Below are positions 53,502-62,630 of a DNA stretch of 64,000 bases, one piece after another. The position numbers were made by a program, and so were the translations under genes. This DNA comes from Candidatus Gastranaerophilales bacterium (GTDB lineage: Bacteria > Cyanobacteriota > Vampirovibrionia > Gastranaerophilales > Gastranaerophilaceae): positions 1 through 64,000 of the forward strand of contig CALUWA010000004.1 of the NCBI GenBank assembly GCA_944324365.1, written 5' to 3'. How positions within the stretch are numbered: the first letter of the stretch is position 1; each line of letters begins with the position of its first letter. The notes beneath the pieces were generated by a model, which saw only the letters and a program-made list of their open reading frames with translations, did not search any database and was not told the DNA's origin.

Positions 53502-54422
53502 TCAAATTTGTGTAAAGCTGTGAGAATAAACTGATTTTCCAAGTAAAATACCTGTTGTTTTTATAATTTTGACCTGTTCAATATCATCTTTATCATATTG
53601 TACCTCATCTAACCCGGAAAAATTCTCTACCATATGGGCGATATTTATATAAAGTTCATCAATATTTGAATGAGGGGTATTTTCTTTGAGCATTTTTAAT
53701 ATTCTTACAAGCTCTGTATCTTTTGCATCAATAATAGCCGCATCAAGTCCGGCACCGTATGCCATAACTCCGAAAACTCTGTTTATCAAAGGTCTTATCT
53801 CTTGCGGTGAACCGTTTGAAATATTTGATAATCCGATAACTGTTTTAACAGGCGGGTCAAAACTTTCTTTTATCATTTTTATTGTATTCAAAACTTCCAA
53901 AGCCTGACTCTGTTCAACACTTACCGGAAGAACAAGCGGATCAAAATATATATTACCGTTATCTATACCTTTTTCCATACATTTTTCATATATTTCAAAG
54001 GCAAGCTCAAGCCTTCCGTCAGAAGTTTTCGGAATACCGGTTTCTTTGCTCATGGTAAGAGCTATTAAATTACATCCGTATTCTGCCGCCGTATCGGTCA
54101 GTAATCCGAGTTTTTCCTCATCACGGGAAGTACTGTTTATAAACGCAGACTGCTTATTTTTTAATATTTCAAATCCGTTTTGTATTTCCGTAAAATTAGA
54201 TGTATCAAAAGATATACCCTTATCCGAAATGTTTTGTGCAATATCGGTAAGCCAGGACATAACACCCTCTAGTTTTCCTCTTGCAGGGCCGATATTTAAA
54301 TCAATAAAATCCATATTCAGCTGCATTTTAATAAGACTTTCAATAAAAGCCCTGTTCCTGTTTTCTAAAGCTTCCCGTACGGATTTTGATATAATATGAA
54401 TGTTTTCACCGATTAACAGCAT
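53502..54422 (-). CDS. Methyltetrahydrofolate methyltransferase (AcsE/MetH pterin-binding type)
   Basis: This 306-residue TIM-barrel protein belongs to the pterin-binding family. MLLIGENIHIIS replaces the usual GERxN start, and MDFIDLNIGPARG, NSTSRDEE, LIALTMSKETGIP and GLSNISNGSPQEIRP match methyl-H4folate:corrinoid methyltransferases. It would move a methyl group from methyl-tetrahydrofolate to a corrinoid protein. No corrinoid protein or CO dehydrogenase gene is nearby, so the acceptor is unknown. DHPS (FolP) is less likely from the motif spelling. The ATG lies 6 nt after an extended -10 box. Confidence 0.8.
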   Translation of the reverse strand: MLLIGENIHIISKSVREALENRNRAFIESLIKMQLNMDFIDLNIGPARGKLEGVMSWLTDIAQNISDKGISFDTSNFTEIQNGFEILKNKQSAFINSTSRDEEKLGLLTDTAAEYGCNLIALTMSKETGIPKTSDGRLELAFEIYEKCMEKGIDNGNIYFDPLVLPVSVEQSQALEVLNTIKMIKESFDPPVKTVIGLSNISNGSPQEIRPLINRVFGVMAYGAGLDAAIIDAKDTELVRILKMLKENTPHSNIDELYINIAHMVENFSGLDEVQYDKDDIEQVKIIKTTGILLGKSVYSHSFTQI

Positions 54423-54428
54423 AAAGAT

Positions 54429-54437
54429 ATTTTAACA
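54429..54437 (-). promoter_or_regulatory. Extended -10 promoter, leaderless methyltransferase gene
   Basis: On the minus strand TGTTAAAAT, then 6 nt, then the ATG at 54422. There is no ribosome-binding site. Confidence 0.5.
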
Positions 54438-54573
54438 CATATTTTTTAATTATAAAAGGTATATAAAAAATAATTCTTTTTGGTAATAGGCAAAAAAAGG
54501 CCGATACGTTATAATATAAAAATTCCAAATGGTGTGTTTATTAGAAGCAAAGTTAGCAGAAAAGGGGTAGACT

Positions 54574-54732
54574 ATGAAAACAGCAACAAAAACAACAAGT
54601 CCAAAGAAAATCAAATCGAAATTTAATGACGAATTTGAAAAGTATCTTAAAAAACAATGCATGAAAACAACATTCAACGGTCTGGAATTGGAAACATTTT
54701 CTTGGTACAAAAAGGTTTTAGGGTTAACATAA
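54574..54732 (+). CDS. Small basic protein (52 residues)
   Basis: This short ORF starts with a basic Lys/Thr-rich stretch (TATKTTSPKKIKSKF) and ends with helical sequence (FNDEFEKYLKKQCMKTTFNG). AAGGGG lies 8 nt before the ATG, TATAAT lies at 54510-54515, and a perfect terminator begins 10 nt after the stop. This makes it a defined single-gene transcription unit. No family is recognised. Confidence 0.65.
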   Translation: MKTATKTTSPKKIKSKFNDEFEKYLKKQCMKTTFNGLELETFSWYKKVLGLT

Positions 54733-54742
54733 GAAGATTGAG

Positions 54743-54765
54743 CCTGCTTTTTAAGCAGGTTTTTT
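54743..54765 (+). terminator. Rho-independent terminator
   Basis: CCTGCTT (54743-54749) pairs with AAGCAGG (54753-54759), with a 3-nt loop, followed by six T residues. Confidence 0.88.
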
Positions 54766-54811
54766 ACTTCCAATAAACGTTTTTCTTTTGTAATGGCATC
54801 TGCCGGTAATA

Positions 54812-54840
54812 TTGCAATGACCGTATTACTATGCTAGTAT
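54812..54840 (+). promoter_or_regulatory. Promoter giving a leaderless rimI mRNA
   Basis: TTGCAA (54812-54817), 17 bp, TAGTAT (54835-54840) with TG extension, then 6 nt and the ATG at 54847. No ribosome-binding site is visible. Confidence 0.6.
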
Positions 54841-54846
54841 CTTTTT

Positions 54847-55383
54847 ATGAGCGGTGAGAAATTAAAACTTACAATCAAACCGATGAAACAGACAGACATA
54901 GATGCTGTTGTTAATATTGAAGAAGAATCATACGGCCCGCATCACTGGTCAAAAGAATCCTTTTATAATGAGCTGTCAAATGAACTTGCTCATTATTTTT
55001 GTGCGTTTAATGAAGAAGGAGTTTTGGTCGGATATACCGGCACCTGGCAAATTCTGGAAGAAGCACATATAACAAATATTTCCGTAAGACCCGCTTTTCG
55101 CCGCAAAAAAATAGGAGAGGCTCTGCTTCATACCGTAATAGAAAATTGTTACAAAAACGGGGTTAAATATATTACGCTGGAAGTGAGGGTATCTAACCAA
55201 AAGGCAATAAATTTGTATGACAAATACGGTTTTAAATCTCTTGGCAGACGCAAACAGTACTATCAGGATAATAATGAAGATGCCTTAATAATGTGGACAG
55301 AAAACATCTTTTACGATAAATTTAAAACTATATATAATGAAAATATCGAAAATCTTAAAAAGGTTGTAACTATAAATGAGTGA
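54847..55383 (+). CDS. rimI: Ribosomal-protein-alanine N-acetyltransferase (RimI-like)
   Basis: The 178-residue GNAT enzyme acetylates protein N-termini, classically ribosomal protein S18. Motif A is VRPAFRRKKIGEALL with the acetyl-CoA loop RxxxxG. ITLEVRVSNQKAINLYDKYG and RRKQYYQDNNEDALIM match RimI well, including the final M. It overlaps the BioY-like gene by 8 bp. Confidence 0.87.
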   Translation: MSGEKLKLTIKPMKQTDIDAVVNIEEESYGPHHWSKESFYNELSNELAHYFCAFNEEGVLVGYTGTWQILEEAHITNISVRPAFRRKKIGEALLHTVIENCYKNGVKYITLEVRVSNQKAINLYDKYGFKSLGRRKQYYQDNNEDALIMWTENIFYDKFKTIYNENIENLKKVVTINE

Positions 55384-56125
55384 TGAAAACGAAAACCGTG
55401 ATAACATAAGCCCTTCCGAAACCGAAGAACAAAATAATTCAGAAATTGTTAAAGTTAAAAAATCACGAATTAAAAAAGTTAAAACAAAAGATAAAAAGAA
55501 AAAGAAGAAGAAAAAAGGGGTTCATTTAGGGATTGGCAGTTTAATGCTTATATTTTTCTGTTCTTTTCTGATTGTAATTGCGACCTTTTTGCAATTAAAT
55601 ATCACACATATGATTGTGCCGCTGAAGTTTTGGACAGGTGAGCCGACAACAATAAATGATTTTATTTATTCTATCAAGTATATTCCGCAGATTCCGATTG
55701 TTATTTTTATTGTCGGACTTTTGGGCAGACGGCTTGGGAGTGTAAGTATATTATTATACATTCTTGCGGGTTTGTTTTTTGTTCCTGTCTTTGCGCTCGG
55801 GGGCGGATGGAGATATATTTTTGAATACAGTTTCGGGTATATTTTTGCGTATCTTCCGGCAGCAATACTTGTCGGAACAATATTGAAAAAAGATTATTCA
55901 TACAAAAATGTTGCAAAAGCCGTATTTATCGGCGTTTTAACAATACATATTATTGGACTTATATATATGACAGGACTTGCATATTTAAAGCATGCCGGCT
56001 GGAGCTTTGTTTGTGCCTGGACTCAGGCTCAAAGCGGAATAAAAATTCTTTATGATTTTGTATTCAGTTATCTTGCTGTGCTGGTTGCGAAATATGCAAG
56101 AATTATTTTATGGTTTTATTTGTAA
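55376..56125 (+). CDS. bioY: BioY-like biotin transporter with lysine-rich N-terminus
   Basis: The 249-residue membrane protein has about six helices. ILAGLFFVPVFALGGGWRYI and GYIFAYLPAAILVG match the BioY S-component (LAGLPVFAGGxGG...GYLxGF). It would bind and import biotin, alone or with an ECF module, which is not present here. About residues 1-58 form an unusual hydrophilic extension with a run of Lys residues. The gene overlaps rimI. The BioY assignment rests on these two motifs. Confidence 0.7.
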   Translation: MSDENENRDNISPSETEEQNNSEIVKVKKSRIKKVKTKDKKKKKKKKGVHLGIGSLMLIFFCSFLIVIATFLQLNITHMIVPLKFWTGEPTTINDFIYSIKYIPQIPIVIFIVGLLGRRLGSVSILLYILAGLFFVPVFALGGGWRYIFEYSFGYIFAYLPAAILVGTILKKDYSYKNVAKAVFIGVLTIHIIGLIYMTGLAYLKHAGWSFVCAWTQAQSGIKILYDFVFSYLAVLVAKYARIILWFYL

Positions 56126-56198
56126 TTAAAATCATAAGATTTAACTATTGACGGATTAGATTTTTTAAGCCACAATGACTGCATAATTATGGTATTAA

Positions 56199-57500
<1,302 letters not shown>

Positions 57501-57600
57501 ATTTTATATTTGTTATTACTTTTCTTAATAAAAAGGCAATAATTTTATCCTTTGTGTTTTTATTTAACTATGAAGGTTATATAAAAGAAGGATGGATGTT

Positions 57601-58878
57601 ATGATAAACCCAGTAAATGCTGCTCCGTCAGCTGTAAACGTTAATACTAATTTATTAAGCAAAGTAAAAGCTGATAAACAGCAGCCTGAAAATAATTCAA
57701 TTGATACAGCTCAGGCAAGCGGTGCAGAAGCTATGGCTGCATATAATAAAGCGGCAGTAAAAAGTCCGGTCAAAGCCGACATAAAAGACTTTGAAACTCT
57801 CAAAAATTTGAAACCATCTTTGCCAACAGTATTACAGCCGGAAGCAATCAAAATTCTTGACGGAGAAAGAATTAGAAATGCAGACGGAACTTTATACGCA
57901 ATTGTTAAGAAAACTCCGGAAACAACAACGACTTATTTAATGGATGTTCAGGCTCCGGAAGATGCAATACGAAAAATTATCACAGTCGACAGTAAAACCG
58001 GCAAACGCATAAGGGTTCAGGAAAATTATAACAAAATAGAACAAGGCAAATTACCTGTAATCTTTAACACCGAAATTACTGAATTTTATCCGAATTCCGA
58101 TGACATAAAAAAATTAACAACAACCATAAACGGAAAACTTGACATAGTTGAAGAAAGCATCTATGAAAAAGACGGTTATAAAAAGCATTTTATAAATGAT
58201 GGCGGCGAATTGATGATATGTGAACAAATACCAAAAGACGGTGTAACAAAACTTACACGATATGATAATGACGGGAAAATCAGTTCGGTTGAAACTTCAA
58301 AAAAAGCCGAATATTACACGGAAACCGTTAAATATCGTGACGGCAAGCCGGCAGAAACTATAACCGAAATTAAAAAACCAACCGAAAACAAAACCGGGAA
58401 AGATCCGCTGCATGATCCCGACTTAACCCCGGCACCAAAATATGAAATAAATGGTGATCCAAAAACTTTTGAAGGTGAAAAAACAACATATTCAAACGGC
58501 ATGCTAGAGGCCCTCAAAGTTAAAAACAATAACGGCGGAGAAGTTATCTATATGTTTGATATAGAAGGTGACTTAGTTTCTGTTGATGATAGTTCCGATT
58601 TAAACAATAAAAAAATCGTAATGTACCACAAACAACCAGAATACAGTGACAAAAACGGATATTACACAATTGAGGAACCGTTGGATAATGGCATTACAAA
58701 ACAAACAACATACAGAGATGACGGTTCTGTCGATGTAAAAGTAACAGATGATAAAAACGATTTTGAAAAATATGCCCAATATACAAAAGACGGCTATATG
58801 GAAATGTATATTGAAAACGGAACAAAAGATGACGCTTTAAGAATGATGTTTGATAAAGACGGAAATCTTCTTGAATAG
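57601..58878 (+). CDS. Lineage-specific protein with YD-like repeats
   Basis: The 425-residue protein has a disordered Ala/Asn-rich N-terminus (1-60) and a series of beta-hairpin motifs such as LTRYDNDGKISSVETS, TTYRDDGSVDVKVTD and MMFDKDGNLLE. This pattern recalls YD/MORN-type repeats. Similar repeats are in the metalloprotease at 45611. No signal peptide is visible. The ATG at 57601 has AAGGATGG upstream at good spacing; the ATG at 57592 is too close to it. The function is unknown. Confidence 0.7.
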   Translation: MINPVNAAPSAVNVNTNLLSKVKADKQQPENNSIDTAQASGAEAMAAYNKAAVKSPVKADIKDFETLKNLKPSLPTVLQPEAIKILDGERIRNADGTLYAIVKKTPETTTTYLMDVQAPEDAIRKIITVDSKTGKRIRVQENYNKIEQGKLPVIFNTEITEFYPNSDDIKKLTTTINGKLDIVEESIYEKDGYKKHFINDGGELMICEQIPKDGVTKLTRYDNDGKISSVETSKKAEYYTETVKYRDGKPAETITEIKKPTENKTGKDPLHDPDLTPAPKYEINGDPKTFEGEKTTYSNGMLEALKVKNNNGGEVIYMFDIEGDLVSVDDSSDLNNKKIVMYHKQPEYSDKNGYYTIEEPLDNGITKQTTYRDDGSVDVKVTDDKNDFEKYAQYTKDGYMEMYIENGTKDDALRMMFDKDGNLLE

Positions 58879-58924
58879 TTACAAACTTTTCCTTATAAGA
58901 ATTTTATAATATAATAACAGTGTT

Positions 58925-60166
58925 ATGTTTTTATATGGAATTTTATCTACAATCGTTTTTATAATCGGAATGCCTTTTGTTTTTGCTGTAAGAAAAATCA
59001 TAGGCAAACCAAATGCAGGTTTAAAAGCAAAGTTTGGCTTTGTCGAAACTCCTGATTTTGGTGAAGAAGATATTATAATGCTTCACGGAGTATCCGTTGG
59101 AGAAGTTATTGCACTGGAAAACCTTGGAAAAAAAATTAAGACAACTTTCCCGCATAAAAAGCTTGTTATAACAACAGGAACAAAAACAGGCCAGGAAATT
59201 GCGCAGAAAAAATATGCGGATATTGCAGATTTTATCACGTATTTTCCGTTTGATATTCCGTTTTGTGTAAATAAATTTTTAGACAGGGTAAAACCTTCAA
59301 TGGTATTTATTGCGGAAACTGAAATCTGGCCGTATTTTGCATATGCCTGCAGTGAGAGAAGTATTCCTGTATCAATTATTAACGGAAGAATTTCTGATTC
59401 GACATTCAAATCTTATGAAAAAGTAAAATTTTTCTTTAAAGAAGTTTTCAAAAACTTTACGGCGGTGTACACCCAAAGCGAGGATGACAAAAGAAAATAT
59501 ATTGCAATAGGTGCAGCCCCTGATAAAGTTGAAGTTATGGGCAACCTGAAATTTGATGTTAAACGCCAGGATGTATCTATTGATATCGGACAGAAAGGTT
59601 TTCGCGTAATTATTGCGGGCAGTACCCACTCCGGAGAAGATGAAATTATTCTGAATACTTTCAAAGAATTAAAACAAAAATATCCGGATATAAAATTACT
59701 GCTTGCGCCGCGTCATCCGAAAAGAGTGCCTGATATTGAAAACCTGATTAAAAGTCTTAAGCTTGATTACGGTCTGCGCTCAAAGGATGATAAGTTCACG
59801 CAGTACGATATTATAGTTCTTGATACATTAGGAGAACTTGGCAAAATGTATTCTATATGCCATTTTGCATTTATCGGCGGAAGCTTTAACAAAACGGGCG
59901 GGCATAATCCTTTGGAAGCGGCGGTCTATGACAAACCGACCATAACGGGGCCTTCTATTCACAACTTTAAAGATATTTATTGGACACTTGATAAAACCGA
60001 TGCCGGCAAAATTGTAAGTACCCCTGACGAATTGAAAAATTATATAAATAAACTTTTATCGGACAAAGAGTTTTACACCAAAGCTTGTGAAGATTGTAAA
60101 AATGTCTTTGAGGCGCAAAAAGGTGCTCTGGATTTTGTGATAGACAGGATAAACGAATTATCTTAA
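58925..60166 (+). CDS. waaA: 3-deoxy-D-manno-octulosonic acid (Kdo) transferase
   Basis: The 413-residue GT30 glycosyltransferase adds Kdo to lipid A. It has one N-terminal membrane helix and the motifs LHGVSVGEVIA, FIAETEIWPYF, YTQSEDDKRKY, STHSGEDEII, LLAPRHPKRV and GGSFNKTGGHNPLEA. All are intact. Its presence supports an LPS-bearing outer membrane. The ATG follows a TATAAT (58910-58915) by 9 nt, so the leader is very short. It ends 4 bp inside the convergent cinA gene. Confidence 0.92.
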   Translation: MFLYGILSTIVFIIGMPFVFAVRKIIGKPNAGLKAKFGFVETPDFGEEDIIMLHGVSVGEVIALENLGKKIKTTFPHKKLVITTGTKTGQEIAQKKYADIADFITYFPFDIPFCVNKFLDRVKPSMVFIAETEIWPYFAYACSERSIPVSIINGRISDSTFKSYEKVKFFFKEVFKNFTAVYTQSEDDKRKYIAIGAAPDKVEVMGNLKFDVKRQDVSIDIGQKGFRVIIAGSTHSGEDEIILNTFKELKQKYPDIKLLLAPRHPKRVPDIENLIKSLKLDYGLRSKDDKFTQYDIIVLDTLGELGKMYSICHFAFIGGSFNKTGGHNPLEAAVYDKPTITGPSIHNFKDIYWTLDKTDAGKIVSTPDELKNYINKLLSDKEFYTKACEDCKNVFEAQKGALDFVIDRINELS

Positions 60167-60648
60167 TATTTTTCAAGTATACTATAAGCAAACTCTATTG
60201 CTTTTTGGGTAAATAAAAATTTCATTAATTTTCGCGGCAAAAATGAAGGAAGCTGAACCCTCTCTACAACTGTATTACCGTTAAAAAATACAGAAACAAA
60301 CATTAAGCCGACCGGTTTTTCTTTCGTGCCGCCTGTCGGCCCCGCAATTCCCGTTGTACAAACAGCCAAATCACAGCCGGTACGCTTATGCAAACCTTCT
60401 GCCATTGCATAGGCACATTGTTCACTAACAGCCCCGAAATTTTTGAGAATATCATCGGCAACAAAAAGATACTCGGCTTTTGCTTCATTTGCGTAAGTCA
60501 CAAAATTAGCTTTAATAAACCCGGAGCTTCCGGAAATATCCGTAAATCTTGAACTTAGTAAACCACCGGTACAGGATTCCGCAGTTGCGGCAGTTAATTT
60601 ATTATCAATAAGATATTTTGCAATTTGTTTTAACTTTTTGTCACACAT
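60163..60648 (-). CDS. pncC: Nicotinamide-nucleotide amidase (CinA C-terminal domain, PncC)
   Basis: This 161-residue protein has the CinA C-terminal domain only: TAESCTGGLLSSRFTDISGS with the catalytic Ser, TYANEAKAEYL, GAVSEQCAYAMAEG and CTTGIAGPTGGTKEKPVGL. It deamidates NMN to nicotinate mononucleotide in NAD recycling. The N-terminal MoaB-like domain of full CinA is absent, as in E. coli PncC. The ATG lies 6 nt after TAAAAT, without a ribosome-binding site. Confidence 0.9.
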   Translation of the reverse strand: MCDKKLKQIAKYLIDNKLTAATAESCTGGLLSSRFTDISGSSGFIKANFVTYANEAKAEYLFVADDILKNFGAVSEQCAYAMAEGLHKRTGCDLAVCTTGIAGPTGGTKEKPVGLMFVSVFFNGNTVVERVQLPSFLPRKLMKFLFTQKAIEFAYSILEKY

Positions 60649-60654
60649 ACTGCT

Positions 60655-60660
60655 ATTTTA
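60655..60660 (-). promoter_or_regulatory. -10 box of a predicted leaderless pncC gene
   Basis: On the minus strand TAAAAT is followed by 6 nt and the ATG at 60648. Confidence 0.4.
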
Positions 60661-60832
60661 CAAAAAATAAGAATTTTTAGCATATTGTAACAAAATATAA
60701 CAAACACTTTAAAAATGCCTGAAAGTACCTTATAATTTGCCATGCAAAATAATATCCGGTCTATCGGAGTAGCAAAAATTATGAGAATTTCTTTTTTATA
60801 AATATATAAGAAACAAAAAGGAAGGAATGTGT

Positions 60833-62533
60833 ATGGCAGTAGAAAAATTAAATGCTTTTGGTGTTAATAATTATAAGCAGTTAAATTTTAAAGGGGATAC
60901 AAACCCCGCACCGGAACAGTTAAAAGTTGAAGATAAAAAATTAAGTGAAGCTGCAAAATGGATGATTGGTGCAACGGCAGTTGCTGCAAGTACAATTGCG
61001 GGCATTGCCATTTACCGCCATTTTAATCCGAGTGCGGCCAAAAAAGCTATACAAGAAGGTGCGGAAGCAGTTCAAAATAAGGCGGAAGAAGCCGTAGAAA
61101 CATTACAACAAAAAGCAGATGAAGTTTCTGAAAAAGCCATCGAAAAAGGTAAAGAAATCTACGCAAAAATAGACAAAGAGCTCCATGCACCAACAAAACT
61201 TGATGCTGAAACTTTAGAAAATAATCTGGCACCTAAAACTAATAAAAAAGTTTGGGATAGTGCTGATATGAAATCATATTACACTGACTTGGAAGAGGTT
61301 TCGGAAAAAAACATCGAAAGAGGCAAAGAAGTTTATGCAAGAGTTGACAAAGAACTACATACACCGACAAAACTTGATGCTGAAACTTTAGAAAATAATC
61401 TGGCACCTAAAACTAATAAAAAAGTTTGGGACAATGCCGATATGAAATCATACTACGCTAATTTAGAAGAGGTTTCAGGCAAACTTTCAAAAATAAAAGA
61501 CGATTTGGATGGTTTAAAAGATGCCGGAAAAAACGAAGTTGCCGGATTATTTGAACGCGTAAAAAACGGAGAAGAATTATCTGTTGAAGAATTAAACAAA
61601 TTTGCAGATGATTTTCAACTAAGAATGAATAATAAAAAAGCTGAAATTAGAGCTAAAAGCGGTTTAGACGAAGAAAAATTGCTTGATGAAAATTTATCTT
61701 ATAAATACAATGATATGCTGAGCAGCTTAAATGGAAGTGTAGACAAACTTTCAATATCGGTAAAAAAAGGTCTGCCTGAAATTATTGAAGCAAAGAAAAA
61801 AGGAATAGACAAAACTCCGGAAGCTGTTGCAAAATTTGAAGAAATGCTTAACAAGGCAGTCGAATTTGACAATTTAGGCAATAAAGAAGAAGCTCTGAAA
61901 ATATTAAAAGAACTTCAAAAACATAATATTTCCAAACAGGCAGATGATTATGCATATTACCTGGCTGCATTTGATGAACGCAATATTTGCACAGGCAGAG
62001 GCTTGCAAGATCAAGATATGATGCTTAACGTCGGCAAATACAGAGATTTATCCAAAAAAGCCGATGATTTGGTTGAACAATTTAAAAAACTTGTTCAAAA
62101 AGACGAGACATACGTTGATGCTCTGAAAAGCAAAAATTCCACAGCTATTAAAGAAGCCGAAGCTGCAATAAACCCGCTGCAAACAGCAGAAAATTCCATA
62201 AAACCTGCCGTTTCTACAGAAGCTCAAAAACAACAAGATGATTTACTGACAATGGCCGCTGTAGACAATTTATACAGTTCAGCATTGCATACCGAAATGC
62301 CAAGCGGTAAAATTAGTGAAGTTGTTGATGATGTCACAGATAATATAACAGGCAAACTTACCAGGCTTGATGATAAATTTGATGATATGCTGGCACACAA
62401 TCCTTTTGATAACAGTCTTGATGATATGATGACTCACAATTCTTTTGATAACGGATTTGATAATATGACATCACATTATGATGACGGAATAGACATCAGT
62501 GTAGATAATTTTGATGATTTTGGCGGATTTTAA
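60833..62533 (+). CDS. Lineage-specific protein with internal tandem duplication
   Basis: The 566-residue protein has an N-terminal segment with QLNFKGD (from about 14), one hydrophobic segment (about 40-60) and a helical, charged region of coiled-coil type. Two tandem units of 58 residues (98-155 and 156-213) follow, then a long helical part. The acidic Asp/Phe-rich C-terminus repeats a pattern like NPFDNSLDDMM. No known family is recognised. The ATG at 60833 has AAGGAAGG 7 nt upstream; the ATG at 60827 is too close. It could be a membrane-anchored structural protein. Confidence 0.7.
   Translation: MAVEKLNAFGVNNYKQLNFKGDTNPAPEQLKVEDKKLSEAAKWMIGATAVAASTIAGIAIYRHFNPSAAKKAIQEGAEAVQNKAEEAVETLQQKADEVSEKAIEKGKEIYAKIDKELHAPTKLDAETLENNLAPKTNKKVWDSADMKSYYTDLEEVSEKNIERGKEVYARVDKELHTPTKLDAETLENNLAPKTNKKVWDNADMKSYYANLEEVSGKLSKIKDDLDGLKDAGKNEVAGLFERVKNGEELSVEELNKFADDFQLRMNNKKAEIRAKSGLDEEKLLDENLSYKYNDMLSSLNGSVDKLSISVKKGLPEIIEAKKKGIDKTPEAVAKFEEMLNKAVEFDNLGNKEEALKILKELQKHNISKQADDYAYYLAAFDERNICTGRGLQDQDMMLNVGKYRDLSKKADDLVEQFKKLVQKDETYVDALKSKNSTAIKEAEAAINPLQTAENSIKPAVSTEAQKQQDDLLTMAAVDNLYSSALHTEMPSGKISEVVDDVTDNITGKLTRLDDKFDDMLAHNPFDNSLDDMMTHNSFDNGFDNMTSHYDDGIDISVDNFDDFGGF
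61124..61471 (+). repeat. Tandem duplication of 174 bp within a gene
   Basis: The two 174-bp units encode 58 residues each. Positions 61193-61257 and 61367-61431 are identical over 65 bp, third codon positions included, while the flanks differ. This points to recent duplication or gene conversion. Confidence 0.9.
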
Positions 62534-62630
62534 AACATCATCATTAACATATATTAATTCTCCGGCTTCTCTTAATGAAAAATTTCTTTAAACATGTATC
62601 ATGTACATGTCAGGAAGGAGAAATCGGGGC

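Noticed and set aside
54450-54773. Minus-strand frame of 107 codons opposite the small basic protein gene
   Set aside because: It spans a terminator and the promoter of the small gene and has no ribosome-binding site.
57501-57600. Terminator after enolase
   Set aside because: Only a 5-bp AAAGG/CCTTT stem with a long loop is visible; too weak to annotate.
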